Positions 26,549 to 34,118 of a stretch of 64,000 nucleotides of DNA are shown piece after piece. Numbering within the stretch: the stretch's first letter is position 1; each line of letters starts with the position of its first letter. Location: positions 1-64,000 of the forward strand of contig NZ_SROX01000017.1 of the NCBI RefSeq assembly GCF_013141915.1. Reading direction: 5' to 3'. This stretch comes from Cupriavidus necator. GTDB lineage: Bacteria > Pseudomonadota > Gammaproteobacteria > Burkholderiales > Burkholderiaceae. The notes under the pieces are model-generated. The model ran no database searches and had not been told where the DNA came from. It saw only the letters and a list, made by a program, of their open reading frames with translations. The translations under genes were made by a program, and so were the position numbers.

Positions 26549-27976
26549 CTACGGCACGCGCACGTTGACAAACTGCCATGGATCTTCATCGCCCGCTTCC
26601 GGAAACAGTGGCGAGTGCTGCGTCAGCGGCGTCCAGTCGCCATAGACGCCGACCAGTTCGCCCAGGTACGGCCGCGCGATGCGCAGCACGGCTTCGTAAT
26701 CCAGGTCGTCCGGCTCGACCACGCCCGCGCGCGGATGCTCCAGCGCCCAGACCACGCCGCCCAGGATGCCGGCGCCTACCTGCAGGCTGGTGGCGGTGTT
26801 GTGTTCCACGAGTTGCCGGGCGTGGTCCGTGGTCAGCCTGGAGCCGTACCAGTAAACGCCGCGCGCATTGCCCATCAGCAACACCCCGAGCTCATCCATG
26901 CCGGCGACGATGTCGTCGCGCAGGATGCGCTGGTTGTCTTGCTTGCGGCCGCCGTTCCCCATCAGTTCGTCGATCGACAACAGCGCGTCATCGCATGGGC
27001 GGTAGGCATAGTGCACCGTCGGCCGGTAAACGACTTCGCCGTTGTCGCGCAGGGTGAGGTGATCGGCGATCGAAATCGACTCGCCGTGCGTGATCAGGAA
27101 GCCGTGGTAAGGGCCGCCCAGCGGCGTCCAGCTGCGCACGCGCGTGCCGAATCCCGGACGCGTCAGGTACACCGCCGCATCAGAGCCGAACCCGTGCCGC
27201 CGCGCATCCGCCGGCCAGTGCCGCTCGTGCGTTCCCCAGCCGAGCTCCGCCGGCTGCATCCCTTCCTCGATAAAGGCGTCGACCGACCACGTGTTGATGA
27301 ACTCGTTGGCGAGCTTGCGCCTGGCGCCGACCTGCGTGTCTTGCTCGGCGACGTGGATGACGCGGATATCGAGCTGCCGCGCCAGCGTCGCCCAGTCCTC
27401 GAAGCTTGCCGGCGGCTCATGGTCGAGACCGTTGTCCGCCGCGATATTGACCAGCGCCTGCTTGACCAGCGCCGACACCAGGCCCGGGTTGGCGCCTTGC
27501 GTCAGGATCGCGGTGGGCCCGTCGCGCTTGTCGAGTCGGAATGCCAGCACGCCTTCGCGCAAGGCATAGTTGCTGCGGCGTGACAGCGGCGCGGCCGGAT
27601 CCGTGGCCGCGCCCGCCCACGGCTCGATCGAGGTATCCAGGTACAGCGCGCCATGCTCCCAGCAATAGCGCACCAGCGCCTCGCTGGAGACGTTGATCGA
27701 CAGGTTCAGCAGGAAGTCTCCTGCGCCGACGAGGTCTTGCAGGACCTGCTTGTGGTTCTCCTCGGTCAGCGCCTTGGGCACGACACGGATCCCATACGCC
27801 TGGGCGATGGAAGTATCGTTGGCGGCCGGACAGACCACGGTGATCTGCCCGGGAGTGATGTCGAGATGGCGCAGCAGGACGGGCAACACGGAGCGCGCGA
27901 TGCTGCCGAAACCGACGATGAGCATGCGGCCGCGCAGTCCGCCGAATTTCTTGTAGTTGGTTGCCGGGGCGTCCAT
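26549..27976 (-). CDS. hss: Homospermidine synthase
   Basis: A 475-residue enzyme of the saccharopine-dehydrogenase fold that makes sym-homospermidine from putrescine with NAD as an intermediate hydride carrier. Signatures are MLIVGFGSIARSVLPVLLRH (NAD binding), LNLSINVSSEALVRYC, YLDTSIEPWAG and TQGANPGLVS. GGAGCC before the ATG at 27976 decided the start against MEPAM at 27988. It is followed by the PuuB-like oxidase gene in the same direction, so the pair likely balances polyamine synthesis and breakdown. Confidence 0.92.
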   Translation of the reverse strand: MDAPATNYKKFGGLRGRMLIVGFGSIARSVLPVLLRHLDITPGQITVVCPAANDTSIAQAYGIRVVPKALTEENHKQVLQDLVGAGDFLLNLSINVSSEALVRYCWEHGALYLDTSIEPWAGAATDPAAPLSRRSNYALREGVLAFRLDKRDGPTAILTQGANPGLVSALVKQALVNIAADNGLDHEPPASFEDWATLARQLDIRVIHVAEQDTQVGARRKLANEFINTWSVDAFIEEGMQPAELGWGTHERHWPADARRHGFGSDAAVYLTRPGFGTRVRSWTPLGGPYHGFLITHGESISIADHLTLRDNGEVVYRPTVHYAYRPCDDALLSIDELMGNGGRKQDNQRILRDDIVAGMDELGVLLMGNARGVYWYGSRLTTDHARQLVEHNTATSLQVGAGILGGVVWALEHPRAGVVEPDDLDYEAVLRIARPYLGELVGVYGDWTPLTQHSPLFPEAGDEDPWQFVNVRVP

Positions 27977-28230
27977 CGCAGGCTCCATAGATACCACCGC
28001 CGACGCGGAGATGACTTCTATCGCTCTTAAGCAATCCATATGCCTGTTGCCAAGGCTCGCGCCATGCACAGCGATATACCGCGGGCCGCGGCCGCCAACT
28101 CTGGCCGATGTGGCCTGCGGTAACTATTGCCCGCCGGCACCGGCAAACCTTGCAACGGTGTGCGCGGCAGCACGCGCGGGGGTTGGAACGCCCCTTGCGG
28201 CTACGGTGCTTCCAACGCAAGGAGACGATG

Positions 28231-28689
28231 ATGAAAGCACGGACATGGATGATGGCGTGGCTTGCCTGCACGGCGCTGGCAAGCGGTGCGGTACTGGCAC
28301 AGGGCGCGGGTGGCGCGGGTGGTGGCGCTGGCGGCAGCTCGGGCGGCGGCAGCGCCGGCACGGGCCCGTCGGGCACGACCGGCACCCCGGGCAGCCTGGG
28401 CACGCCCGGGACCGGCACCAGCGTGACCGACGGCGGCAAGGCCAGCAGCAGCGACAAGCAAGGTAGCTCGCGCATGTCATCCGGTAAGCGGCATGGCACC
28501 GATGCCGGCGCCGGCCATGCCGCCGGGGCATCGGGCGTGACCGCGCCATCCGGCTCGACCGGTTCGCCGTCGGTCAGCGGCTCGGGGACCACGCGTGGCG
28601 GCGGAACGGATGCGCCGAGCACGGGCACGGGCGGTACCGGCACGACGGGGCCGTCGGGCGGCGCTCCCGGGACCGGCATGGGGCGCTGA
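28231..28689 (+). CDS. Secreted Gly/Ser/Thr-rich low-complexity protein
   Basis: A 152-residue protein with a signal peptide (MKARTWMMAWLACTALASGAVLAQ) and a mature part made almost only of Gly, Ser, Thr, Ala and Pro. GTGGTGTT- and GTPG-like short repeats are visible, with a lysine/arginine-containing patch (KQGSSRMSSGKRHG) in the middle. No domain is recognisable and the function is unknown; the protein is presumably periplasmic or secreted. AAGGAGACG lies just before two adjacent ATGs (28228 and 28231); the second has the better spacing. Confidence 0.7.
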   Translation: MKARTWMMAWLACTALASGAVLAQGAGGAGGGAGGSSGGGSAGTGPSGTTGTPGSLGTPGTGTSVTDGGKASSSDKQGSSRMSSGKRHGTDAGAGHAAGASGVTAPSGSTGSPSVSGSGTTRGGGTDAPSTGTGGTGTTGPSGGAPGTGMGR

Positions 28690-28936
28690 ACGAGGCAGGC
28701 ATGTGGGGGCGGCGCCTCCGCGACTGGCAACCGGTGACACCGTGCATCGCCGCTCTTCGGTGGCCGCCGGAGCACAGACCGGCGCGTGCCCGCCGAAACT
28801 TGCGTCCTGCCCCGCGTTCTAGATTTTTATATGGGGAGCTACGCCGCGTGCCGCAGCGCTGAGCGGCGGGTCTGCGGCAGGTTTGCGGCCCGTTGCGGGC
28901 GGCCCGGAACCCTCGGAGGCTCCGCCCGGCAGAAAA

Positions 28937-28973
28937 GGAAATACAGGGAATACAGGGAATACAGGGAATACAG
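28937..28973. repeat. Four tandem copies of GGAATACAG
   Basis: GGAAATACAG (28937-28946) is followed by three exact GGAATACAG copies (28947-28955, 28956-28964, 28965-28973). Each junction creates ACAGG, the half-site also seen in the inverted repeats closer to hipB. Array sits 103 bases before the hipB ATG. Confidence 0.85.
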
Positions 28974-28979
28974 CCAATA

Positions 28980-29039
28980 GCCTGTTTCCACGAATAACAG
29001 GCCAAAGCTTGTAAATGCGCGTAACAGGTAATATCCTGT
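28980..29039 (+). promoter_or_regulatory. Inverted ACAGG/CCTGT repeats before hipB (candidate HipB operators)
   Basis: GCCTGTT (28980-28986) pairs with AACAGGC (28996-29002), and ACAGG (29024-29028) with CCTGT (29035-29039) around TAATAT, which could be a -10 box. HipB represses its own operon by binding inverted sites in the promoter, so these are candidates. The E. coli HipB site TATCC-N8-GGATA is not present. Confidence 0.5.
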
Positions 29040-29075
29040 ATCCGTCCGGCGCTCTGCCGGCTCGCACAACGCGCC

Positions 29076-29408
29076 ATGCACTACGCCATCAAGACCATCC
29101 ACCAGTTGCGTCCGATTCTGCAGGGATTCCGCAAGTCCCGCGGCCTGACCCAGGCCATGATGGCAGAGCATCTCGGGGTCACACAGCAGACCTATGCCGA
29201 ACTGGAAGCCAACCCCGCCGCCGTCAGCGTCGAACGCCTGTTGCGGGTGCTGCGCCTGCTCGGCGTCGAACTCGTGTTGTCGCAGACCGAAGCTGGCGCC
29301 GCCGCGCAGCCCGCGCCCGCCCGCCCCCGAGCCAAGCCCGGGGCGCCGGCGGGCAAGACCGAGCCGGCCCGCCCCGCGACTGGCCGGCGCCCGCGCGAGG
29401 ACTGGTGA
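29076..29408 (+). CDS. hipB: HipB-type antitoxin / XRE repressor
   Basis: A 110-residue protein. Residues 10-70 are an XRE helix-turn-helix (LRPILQGFRKSRGLTQAMMAE, then HLGVTQQTYAELE). The last 40 residues are a Pro/Ala/Arg-rich disordered tail that ends in tryptophan; E. coli HipB also ends in a Trp that docks on HipA. It binds its own promoter and inactivates the HipA kinase. The stop is two bases before hipA, so the two are coupled. Confidence 0.9.
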   Translation: MHYAIKTIHQLRPILQGFRKSRGLTQAMMAEHLGVTQQTYAELEANPAAVSVERLLRVLRLLGVELVLSQTEAGAAAQPAPARPRAKPGAPAGKTEPARPATGRRPREDW

Positions 29409-29410
29409 CC

Positions 29411-30772
29411 ATGGCGCGCGCGCGGCAAGGCAACCGCCTCGACCTGTGGATGAACGGCATCCCGGTCGGCCATTGGGAAACCGGGGCCGGCGGTGACCGG
29501 CTGGTCTATCGCGAAGACTGGATCTCCGACCCGCAGGGACGCCCGTTGTCCTTGTCGCTGCCCTTCACACCGGGCAACCAGCCGCATCGCGGCCCCCCCG
29601 TGGCCAACTATTTCGACAACCTGCTGCCGGACAGCGATGTCATCCGGCGCCGGATCGCGGCGCGCTATCGGGCCGGCGGCACCGATGCCTTCGCGCTGCT
29701 GGCCAAGGTGGGACGCGACTGCGTCGGCGCCATCCAGATGCTGCCGCCCGGCGAAGCGCCCGAGGCGCTGCAGACGGTCAGCGGCCGCGCGCTCAACGAA
29801 GACGAGATCGCGGCACTGCTGCACGAAACCACGTCGGCCCCCGTGCTCGGCCATCGCGAACCCATCGACGACCTGCGCCTGTCGATCGCCGGCGCGCAAG
29901 AGAAAACCGCGCTGCTGCGCTGGCACGGACAATGGCAGCTGCCCCAGGGCAGCACGCCGACCACGCATATCTTCAAGCTGCCGCTCGGACTGGTCGGCAA
30001 CATGCGCGCCGACATGCGCACCTCGGTGGAAAACGAATGGCTCTGCGCGCAGATCGTGGCGGCCTATGGCCTGCCGGTGGCGCAGTGCGAGATCGCCCGT
30101 TTTGCCGACACCAAGGCGCTGGTGGTGGAACGCTTCGACCGCAGGCCGTCGAGCCGCGGCACCTGGCTGCTGCGCCTGCCGCAGGAAGACATGTGCCAGG
30201 CCACCGGCACCTCGGCCTTGCAGAAATATGAGTCCGACGGCGGACCGGGCATCCGGCAGATTGCCGAGATCCTGTCCGGATCGCGCGCGGCGCCCGCTGA
30301 CCGCAGCCACTTCTTCATGGCGCAGGTGGTGTTCTGGCTGCTGGCGGCAACCGACGGCCATGCCAAGAATTTCAGCATCAGCCACCTGCCCGGCAGCCAG
30401 TATGAGGCGACGCCGCTGTACGACGTCCTGTCGGCGCATCCGGTCATCGGCCGCGGCCGCAACCAGTTGGCGCCGCAGAAGGCCCGGCTGGCGATGGCGC
30501 TGCATGGCCGGAACCGCCACTACGCCATCCATGAGATCCGACGGCGCCACTGGCTGGCACAGGGGCAGCGCATTGGCTTCTCGCCCGCCGACGTGGAGTC
30601 CATGTTGGACCAGGTGACGGAACGGACCGCGCAGGTCATCGACACCGTCGCGTCGGCATTGCCGACAGATTTTCCGCTGGATCTGGCCGACGCGATTTTT
30701 GACGGCATGCGCCGGCACAACCGCAGGCTGGCAACGCGGGCCGAGGCGGATGTGCAAACGCCGGATCTTTAA
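29411..30772 (+). CDS. hipA: HipA serine/threonine kinase toxin
   Basis: A 453-residue HipA kinase. E. coli HipA phosphorylates glutamyl-tRNA synthetase and causes persistence. Residues 1-100 are the HipA N-terminal (couple_hipA) domain. The regulatory autophosphorylation serine of E. coli (Ser150) corresponds to Ser158 in LSIAGAQEKTALLR. Catalytic motifs follow: LPQEDMCQATG, Asp315 in ATDGHAKNFS and the metal-binding YDVLSA. The pattern is that of the classic E. coli-like long HipA with no visible defect. The ATG at 29411 follows hipB directly. Two tRNA-side genes converge on it. Confidence 0.92.
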   Translation: MARARQGNRLDLWMNGIPVGHWETGAGGDRLVYREDWISDPQGRPLSLSLPFTPGNQPHRGPPVANYFDNLLPDSDVIRRRIAARYRAGGTDAFALLAKVGRDCVGAIQMLPPGEAPEALQTVSGRALNEDEIAALLHETTSAPVLGHREPIDDLRLSIAGAQEKTALLRWHGQWQLPQGSTPTTHIFKLPLGLVGNMRADMRTSVENEWLCAQIVAAYGLPVAQCEIARFADTKALVVERFDRRPSSRGTWLLRLPQEDMCQATGTSALQKYESDGGPGIRQIAEILSGSRAAPADRSHFFMAQVVFWLLAATDGHAKNFSISHLPGSQYEATPLYDVLSAHPVIGRGRNQLAPQKARLAMALHGRNRHYAIHEIRRRHWLAQGQRIGFSPADVESMLDQVTERTAQVIDTVASALPTDFPLDLADAIFDGMRRHNRRLATRAEADVQTPDL

Positions 30773-30818
30773 GCGCCGGCGTTCGCCAGCGCAACGATCG
30801 ACAAACCGGACGGGAGAA

Positions 30819-30893
30819 TGGTGCCCATGGGCAGGATCGAACTGCCGACCTCTCCCTTACCAAGGGAGTGCTCTGCCACTGAGCCACATGGGC
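30819..30893 (-). tRNA. tRNA-Thr (GGT)
   Basis: A 75-base cloverleaf with encoded CCA. The acceptor arms are GCCCATG and CATGGGC, the anticodon loop TTGGTAA gives anticodon GGT, and the T arm contains GTTCGATCC. It is the last of three tRNA genes in a row; its 3' end faces the hipA stop 46 bases away. Confidence 0.93.
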
Positions 30894-30924
30894 GTGTTCC
30901 GGCGTGGGACCACGCGGAATGATC

Positions 30925-31000
30925 TGGAGCGGGAGACGAGTCTCGAACTCGCGACCTCAACCTTGGCAAGGTTGCGCTCTACCAACTGAGCTACTCCCGC
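30925..31000 (-). tRNA. tRNA-Gly (GCC)
   Basis: A 76-base tRNA with encoded CCA and acceptor GCGGGAG/CTCCCGC. The anticodon loop TTGCCAA reads GCC, and the T loop is GTTCGAGAC. It is the middle gene of the tRNA-Asn/Gly/Thr cluster. Confidence 0.93.
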
Positions 31001-31004
31001 ATGC

Positions 31005-31080
31005 TGGCTCCCCGACCTGGGCTCGAACCAGGGACCTGCGGATTAACAGTCCGTCGCTCTACCGACTGAGCTATCAGGGA
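31005..31080 (-). tRNA. tRNA-Asn (GTT)
   Basis: A 76-base tRNA with acceptor TCCCTGA and CGGGGAG (first pairs imperfect) and encoded CCA. The anticodon loop CTGTTAA gives GTT, and the T loop is GTTCGAGCC. It is the first gene of the cluster, directly after the promoter at 31107-31135. Confidence 0.9.
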
Positions 31081-31106
31081 ACATATCGCCGTTCAGCGAA
31101 GCGCGA

Positions 31107-31135
31107 ATTCTACAACATCATCGCGCTGTTTTGAA
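31107..31135 (-). promoter_or_regulatory. tRNA cluster promoter
   Basis: On the minus strand TTCAAA (31130-31135) and TAGAAT (31107-31112) are spaced by 17 bases. A GC-rich discriminator (TCGCGC) follows the -10, as in stringently controlled stable-RNA promoters. The transcript would begin about 20 bases before tRNA-Asn. Confidence 0.6.
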
Positions 31136-31173
31136 AGCCCCATCCACGCGGAAACGAAAACCGGCGGCGCCGC

Positions 31174-32256
31174 TCATGCCGCGTCGCGCGCGGTGCGCAC
31201 GGGCGCGTGCCGGTCGACATCGATCACGGCCTGCGCAAAGGCGGTCGGCGCTTCCTGCGGCGGATTGTGGCCCACCCCGCCGGTCAGGGTCCGGTGTTCG
31301 TACCAGCCGGTGAACTTGCCGGCATAGGCGCTCGGCTGGGGGTGCGGCGCGCCGTTGGCATCGCCCTCGATGGTGATGGTGGGCACGCCGATGGCAGGCG
31401 CCGTGGCCAGCCGCTGCTCGATTGCGTCGAAGCGGGGCTCGCCGGCGGCCAGGCCCTGTCGCCAGCGGTAGTTGTGGATAGTGATGGCGACATGGTCGGG
31501 ATTGTCGAGCGCCGCAGCGCTGCGCGCGAACGTGGCATCGTCAAAGTTCCATTGCGGCGACGCCAGTTTCCAGATCAGCCTGGCGAACTGGTGCGTGTAC
31601 TTCTGGTAGCCGGCGCGGCCACGGTCGGTGGCGAAATAGAACTGGTACCACCACTGCAGCTCGGCCTCCGGCGACAGCGGCTGCTGGCCGGCCGCCTGGC
31701 TGCCGATCAGGTAGCCGCTGACCGAAACCAGCGCCCGGCAACGCTGCGGCCACAGCGCCGCCATGATGTCGGCGGTGCGCGCGCCCCAGTCGAAGCCCGC
31801 CACCACGGCATGCTCGATCTTCAGGGCATCCATCAACGCGATCATGTCGACGGCGATGGCCGATGGCTGGCCGTTGCGCAGCGTATCGGCCGCCAGGAAC
31901 GTGGTCGAGCCATAGCCGCGCAGATAAGGCACGATCACCCGATAGCCGCGCGCCGCCAGCAGAGGCGCCACATCGGCAAAGCTGTGGATGTCATAGGGCC
32001 AGCCGTGCAGCAGCAAGGCAACCGGCCCGTCCGCGGGGCCGGCCTCGGCGTAGCCGACGTTGAGCACGCCTGCGTCGATATGGCGGATCGGCGCAAAGGC
32101 CGTATGCGTGCCCGGTGCGATCGCGGGCAACGCTGCGCCCCGCGCCCCGCCGGCCTGTGCGTGCGCGGCGCGTTGCAGGCCCAGCGAACCGGCCGCCAGC
32201 GTCACCGCGGCGGCACCCAGAAAGCCCCGACGGGGCAGATTGATGGCGTTCGGCAT
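31174..32256 (-). CDS. Exported alpha/beta hydrolase (epoxide-hydrolase-like), Tat signal
   Basis: A 360-residue hydrolase. The N-terminus MPNAINLPRRGFLGAAAVTLAAG is a twin-arginine signal (the RRGFL core), so the protein probably folds before export to the periplasm. The alpha/beta-hydrolase core has the oxyanion HGWPYD motif and the nucleophile elbow VAGFDWGAR with an Asp, as in epoxide hydrolases and haloalkane dehalogenases, plus a C-terminal His in GGVGHNPP. The substrate is unknown. It is a single gene between the tRNA cluster and the paralog pair. Confidence 0.85.
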   Translation of the reverse strand: MPNAINLPRRGFLGAAAVTLAAGSLGLQRAAHAQAGGARGAALPAIAPGTHTAFAPIRHIDAGVLNVGYAEAGPADGPVALLLHGWPYDIHSFADVAPLLAARGYRVIVPYLRGYGSTTFLAADTLRNGQPSAIAVDMIALMDALKIEHAVVAGFDWGARTADIMAALWPQRCRALVSVSGYLIGSQAAGQQPLSPEAELQWWYQFYFATDRGRAGYQKYTHQFARLIWKLASPQWNFDDATFARSAAALDNPDHVAITIHNYRWRQGLAAGEPRFDAIEQRLATAPAIGVPTITIEGDANGAPHPQPSAYAGKFTGWYEHRTLTGGVGHNPPQEAPTAFAQAVIDVDRHAPVRTARDAA

Positions 32257-32485
32257 GTGGTTTCTCCTGTATGCGTGTTTGTGAACCCGAACGCAAGTCT
32301 AGGAAGCCAACGCATCGGGCATGTGTCTGAAATGCGGCCGGATGTATCGCCGTGTATCCGGGCGCGATGGTCCAATACACCGATACAAAACCGGCGCGCA
32401 CCGGCGCCGGTTCGCCGCCGCGCGGGCCATGGTCGAGCTGCCGCCTTCGCATGCCGGACTTGCCGCGCACGGCCACTGCCCAAGT

Positions 32486-32511
32486 AAAAAAGGCGCCGCG
32501 GGCGGCGCCTT
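32486..32511 (-). terminator. Intrinsic terminator after the first paralog gene
   Basis: A 9-10 bp GC-rich stem (32490-32499 with 32502-32511); on the minus strand it is followed by six T. It lies 20 bases after the stop at 32531. Confidence 0.8.
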
Positions 32512-32530
32512 GCCGGGACCAGCGCAATGC

Positions 32531-33463
32531 CTAGGCGAAGGACTCGCAAGTGCCCGTCCTGGCCGCTTCCAGCCAGGCAAAGCCGGACCCGATGCGATGC
32601 CCCATATCGCGCTCGGCAACCTCGACCGGCGGCAGCGGGTAAGGCTGCGGCTGGTGCTCCGGCGGGGCCGGCGGCTCGTGCGCCTGCAGATCGAGGCAGT
32701 GCTCGAAGTCGCTGGCCGCCAGCCGCATGCCGACAAACTTGCCGAACGCATCGAGCTGGACCTGCGAGGTCATGCCGGCACTGCCGCCGATCGCGGGACA
32801 GACGATCCATGTGGTCCCGCCCCTGGTGAACAGATGCAGGCGCCTGGCCTGGTCCGCCGGCCGCAGCGCGTGCTCTTCGCCAGCGAGGCCGTCCAGCGCG
32901 AACGCTTCGAGGTATTCGTCGGTATGGCGATGGCTCAGGCAGACCACCACCTTGGGGCGCCAGCGCTCCCAGGTCCTGGCAATGAAGCGGAAGCGTTCGC
33001 CCTGCCGGCACAACGTCACGTAGCGCTTCTGGGGAATCAGCTCCGGCTGCCCGCGGAATGCCTTGGACCACGTGGTTCGCCCGTCGACATGGGCCGGCAG
33101 CGGAAACAGGCTCAACCTGAACTCGGCGCCCACTGGCGAATAGAGATGGCCCCAGTAATAGTGTTCCCAGTCGTTGTCACCGAGCCGGACCCCCAGCGCC
33201 TCGGCCCGCGCGGCAGCCATGATGCGCGCCACGCACTGATGGCCGAACCACCTGGCCATGTCGTGCCGATGCTGGTGGCGGAACTCGGTATCCCAGGCTG
33301 GTGGTGCCATGCGTGGATGAAGCGGTGCGACGATAGGCTCCGACCAGGCCGGACTTCGGTCGCATATCCAGACGGCAGCCCTTGGATTGCCTCCTTCCAT
33401 CCCGACGTAGGAGGCAAAATACCGGTCCAGTTCCTGACGCGTGAACATCCGTGTATGCTGCAT
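32531..33463 (-). CDS. Uncharacterised protein, paralog 1 of a duplicated family
   Basis: A 310-residue soluble protein with no family I can name. It shares roughly half its residues with the protein at 37354-38214: FTRQELDRYFASYVGMEGG, AAVWICD, LSLFPLPA, WSKAFRGQPEL, PKVVVCLS and GTTWIVCP. The order of a buried 'VWICD' strand, a central 'PKVV-CL' strand and a C-terminal 'CP' turn recalls the uracil-DNA-glycosylase fold, but the catalytic motifs of that fold are absent, so this is only a suggestion. A 50-residue proline-rich C-terminal extension (PPAPPEHQPQPYPLPP) is unique to this copy. AAGGGA precedes the ATG. Confidence 0.75.
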   Translation of the reverse strand: MQHTRMFTRQELDRYFASYVGMEGGNPRAAVWICDRSPAWSEPIVAPLHPRMAPPAWDTEFRHQHRHDMARWFGHQCVARIMAAARAEALGVRLGDNDWEHYYWGHLYSPVGAEFRLSLFPLPAHVDGRTTWSKAFRGQPELIPQKRYVTLCRQGERFRFIARTWERWRPKVVVCLSHRHTDEYLEAFALDGLAGEEHALRPADQARRLHLFTRGGTTWIVCPAIGGSAGMTSQVQLDAFGKFVGMRLAASDFEHCLDLQAHEPPAPPEHQPQPYPLPPVEVAERDMGHRIGSGFAWLEAARTGTCESFA

Positions 33464-34118
33464 TTTATCCCTTGCTGCTTAGTGGGACCCCCAATATTTA
33501 ATGCCGCGACATGCCGCCGCCGCTACGGGCGTGCGTACTGCCGTGGTCATATACGAAAATATTTTTATGCAGTCAGGATATGGACGGCCGCAGGCACCGC
33601 TCCCCCGAGCGGCATCCTGGCACCGGTTTTTTTATAATGCCCCGAACTGCCGGTTTGAATGACTTGGACCAGACTCGGCCGGCATGCGACGCGGCCTGCC
33701 TGGCAATCCGGTGATGGGGACGGCGGAAGCCGCGAGCGGCTCCGATCCAGCCACTAGGGGCCTGGATTTATTTGAATGGAGCGAAACTTATTCATTATTC
33801 GACTTCCCCCTGAAACAAAAGAAATAACTGGCAGCGCAAAGCTGGTGCTGGTCCGCACTCGAATAGTGCAAGCCGGCCCCGAAAAAACCGCAAGCGCCAC
33901 AGTTCGGCTCAACTGATATAGGGTCTGGACAGCCCTTTATGGATCGGAATGATTTTATCCAAAGCCTTCCGATATAGGAATTTCAATATTCTAAGGTCTG
34001 AAATAAGCAGACTGCTGCGCTGCAATATATTTGCCGCGCAATATTTCCATCCCCTCGCCGGAGGGGATAAAAATCTGCGCACGGATTACTGACATGGACG
34101 GCCGCCGCGGCGGGCCGC
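33464..34118. other. 655-base gene-free stretch upstream of paralog 1
   Basis: No frame in this stretch looks like a gene. It is richer in A/T than its surroundings, with segments such as AATATTTAATG near 33491 and TTTTTTTATAATG near 33628-33640. A small hairpin, CCGCT-CCCCCG-AGCGG, lies at 33598-33613 and a T-run follows about 12 bases later on the plus strand. Its likely content is the promoter region of the paralog gene plus the 3' untranslated part of the outer-membrane protein gene. Confidence 0.45.

Larger units (their letters stand above)
28690..29075. other. Gene-free leader upstream of hipB
   Basis: About 390 bases with no gene. It holds the nine-base tandem repeats and the two inverted repeats annotated separately. 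The second half is clearly richer in A/T than the surrounding genes. Confidence 0.6.

Noticed and set aside
28937..28973. CRISPR-like repeat array
   Set aside because: The units are nine bases long, directly adjacent and without spacers, and there are no cas genes.
28690..30893. hipBA as part of an island at the tRNA-Thr 3' end
   Set aside because: No integrase gene and no second copy of the tRNA 3' sequence could be seen downstream; base composition of hipA matches its surroundings.
33680..33780. Possible riboswitch-like folded region (GC-rich stems before an A/T-rich tail)
   Set aside because: Compared by eye with the c-di-GMP-I and glycine aptamer cores from memory and the conserved cores are not there.
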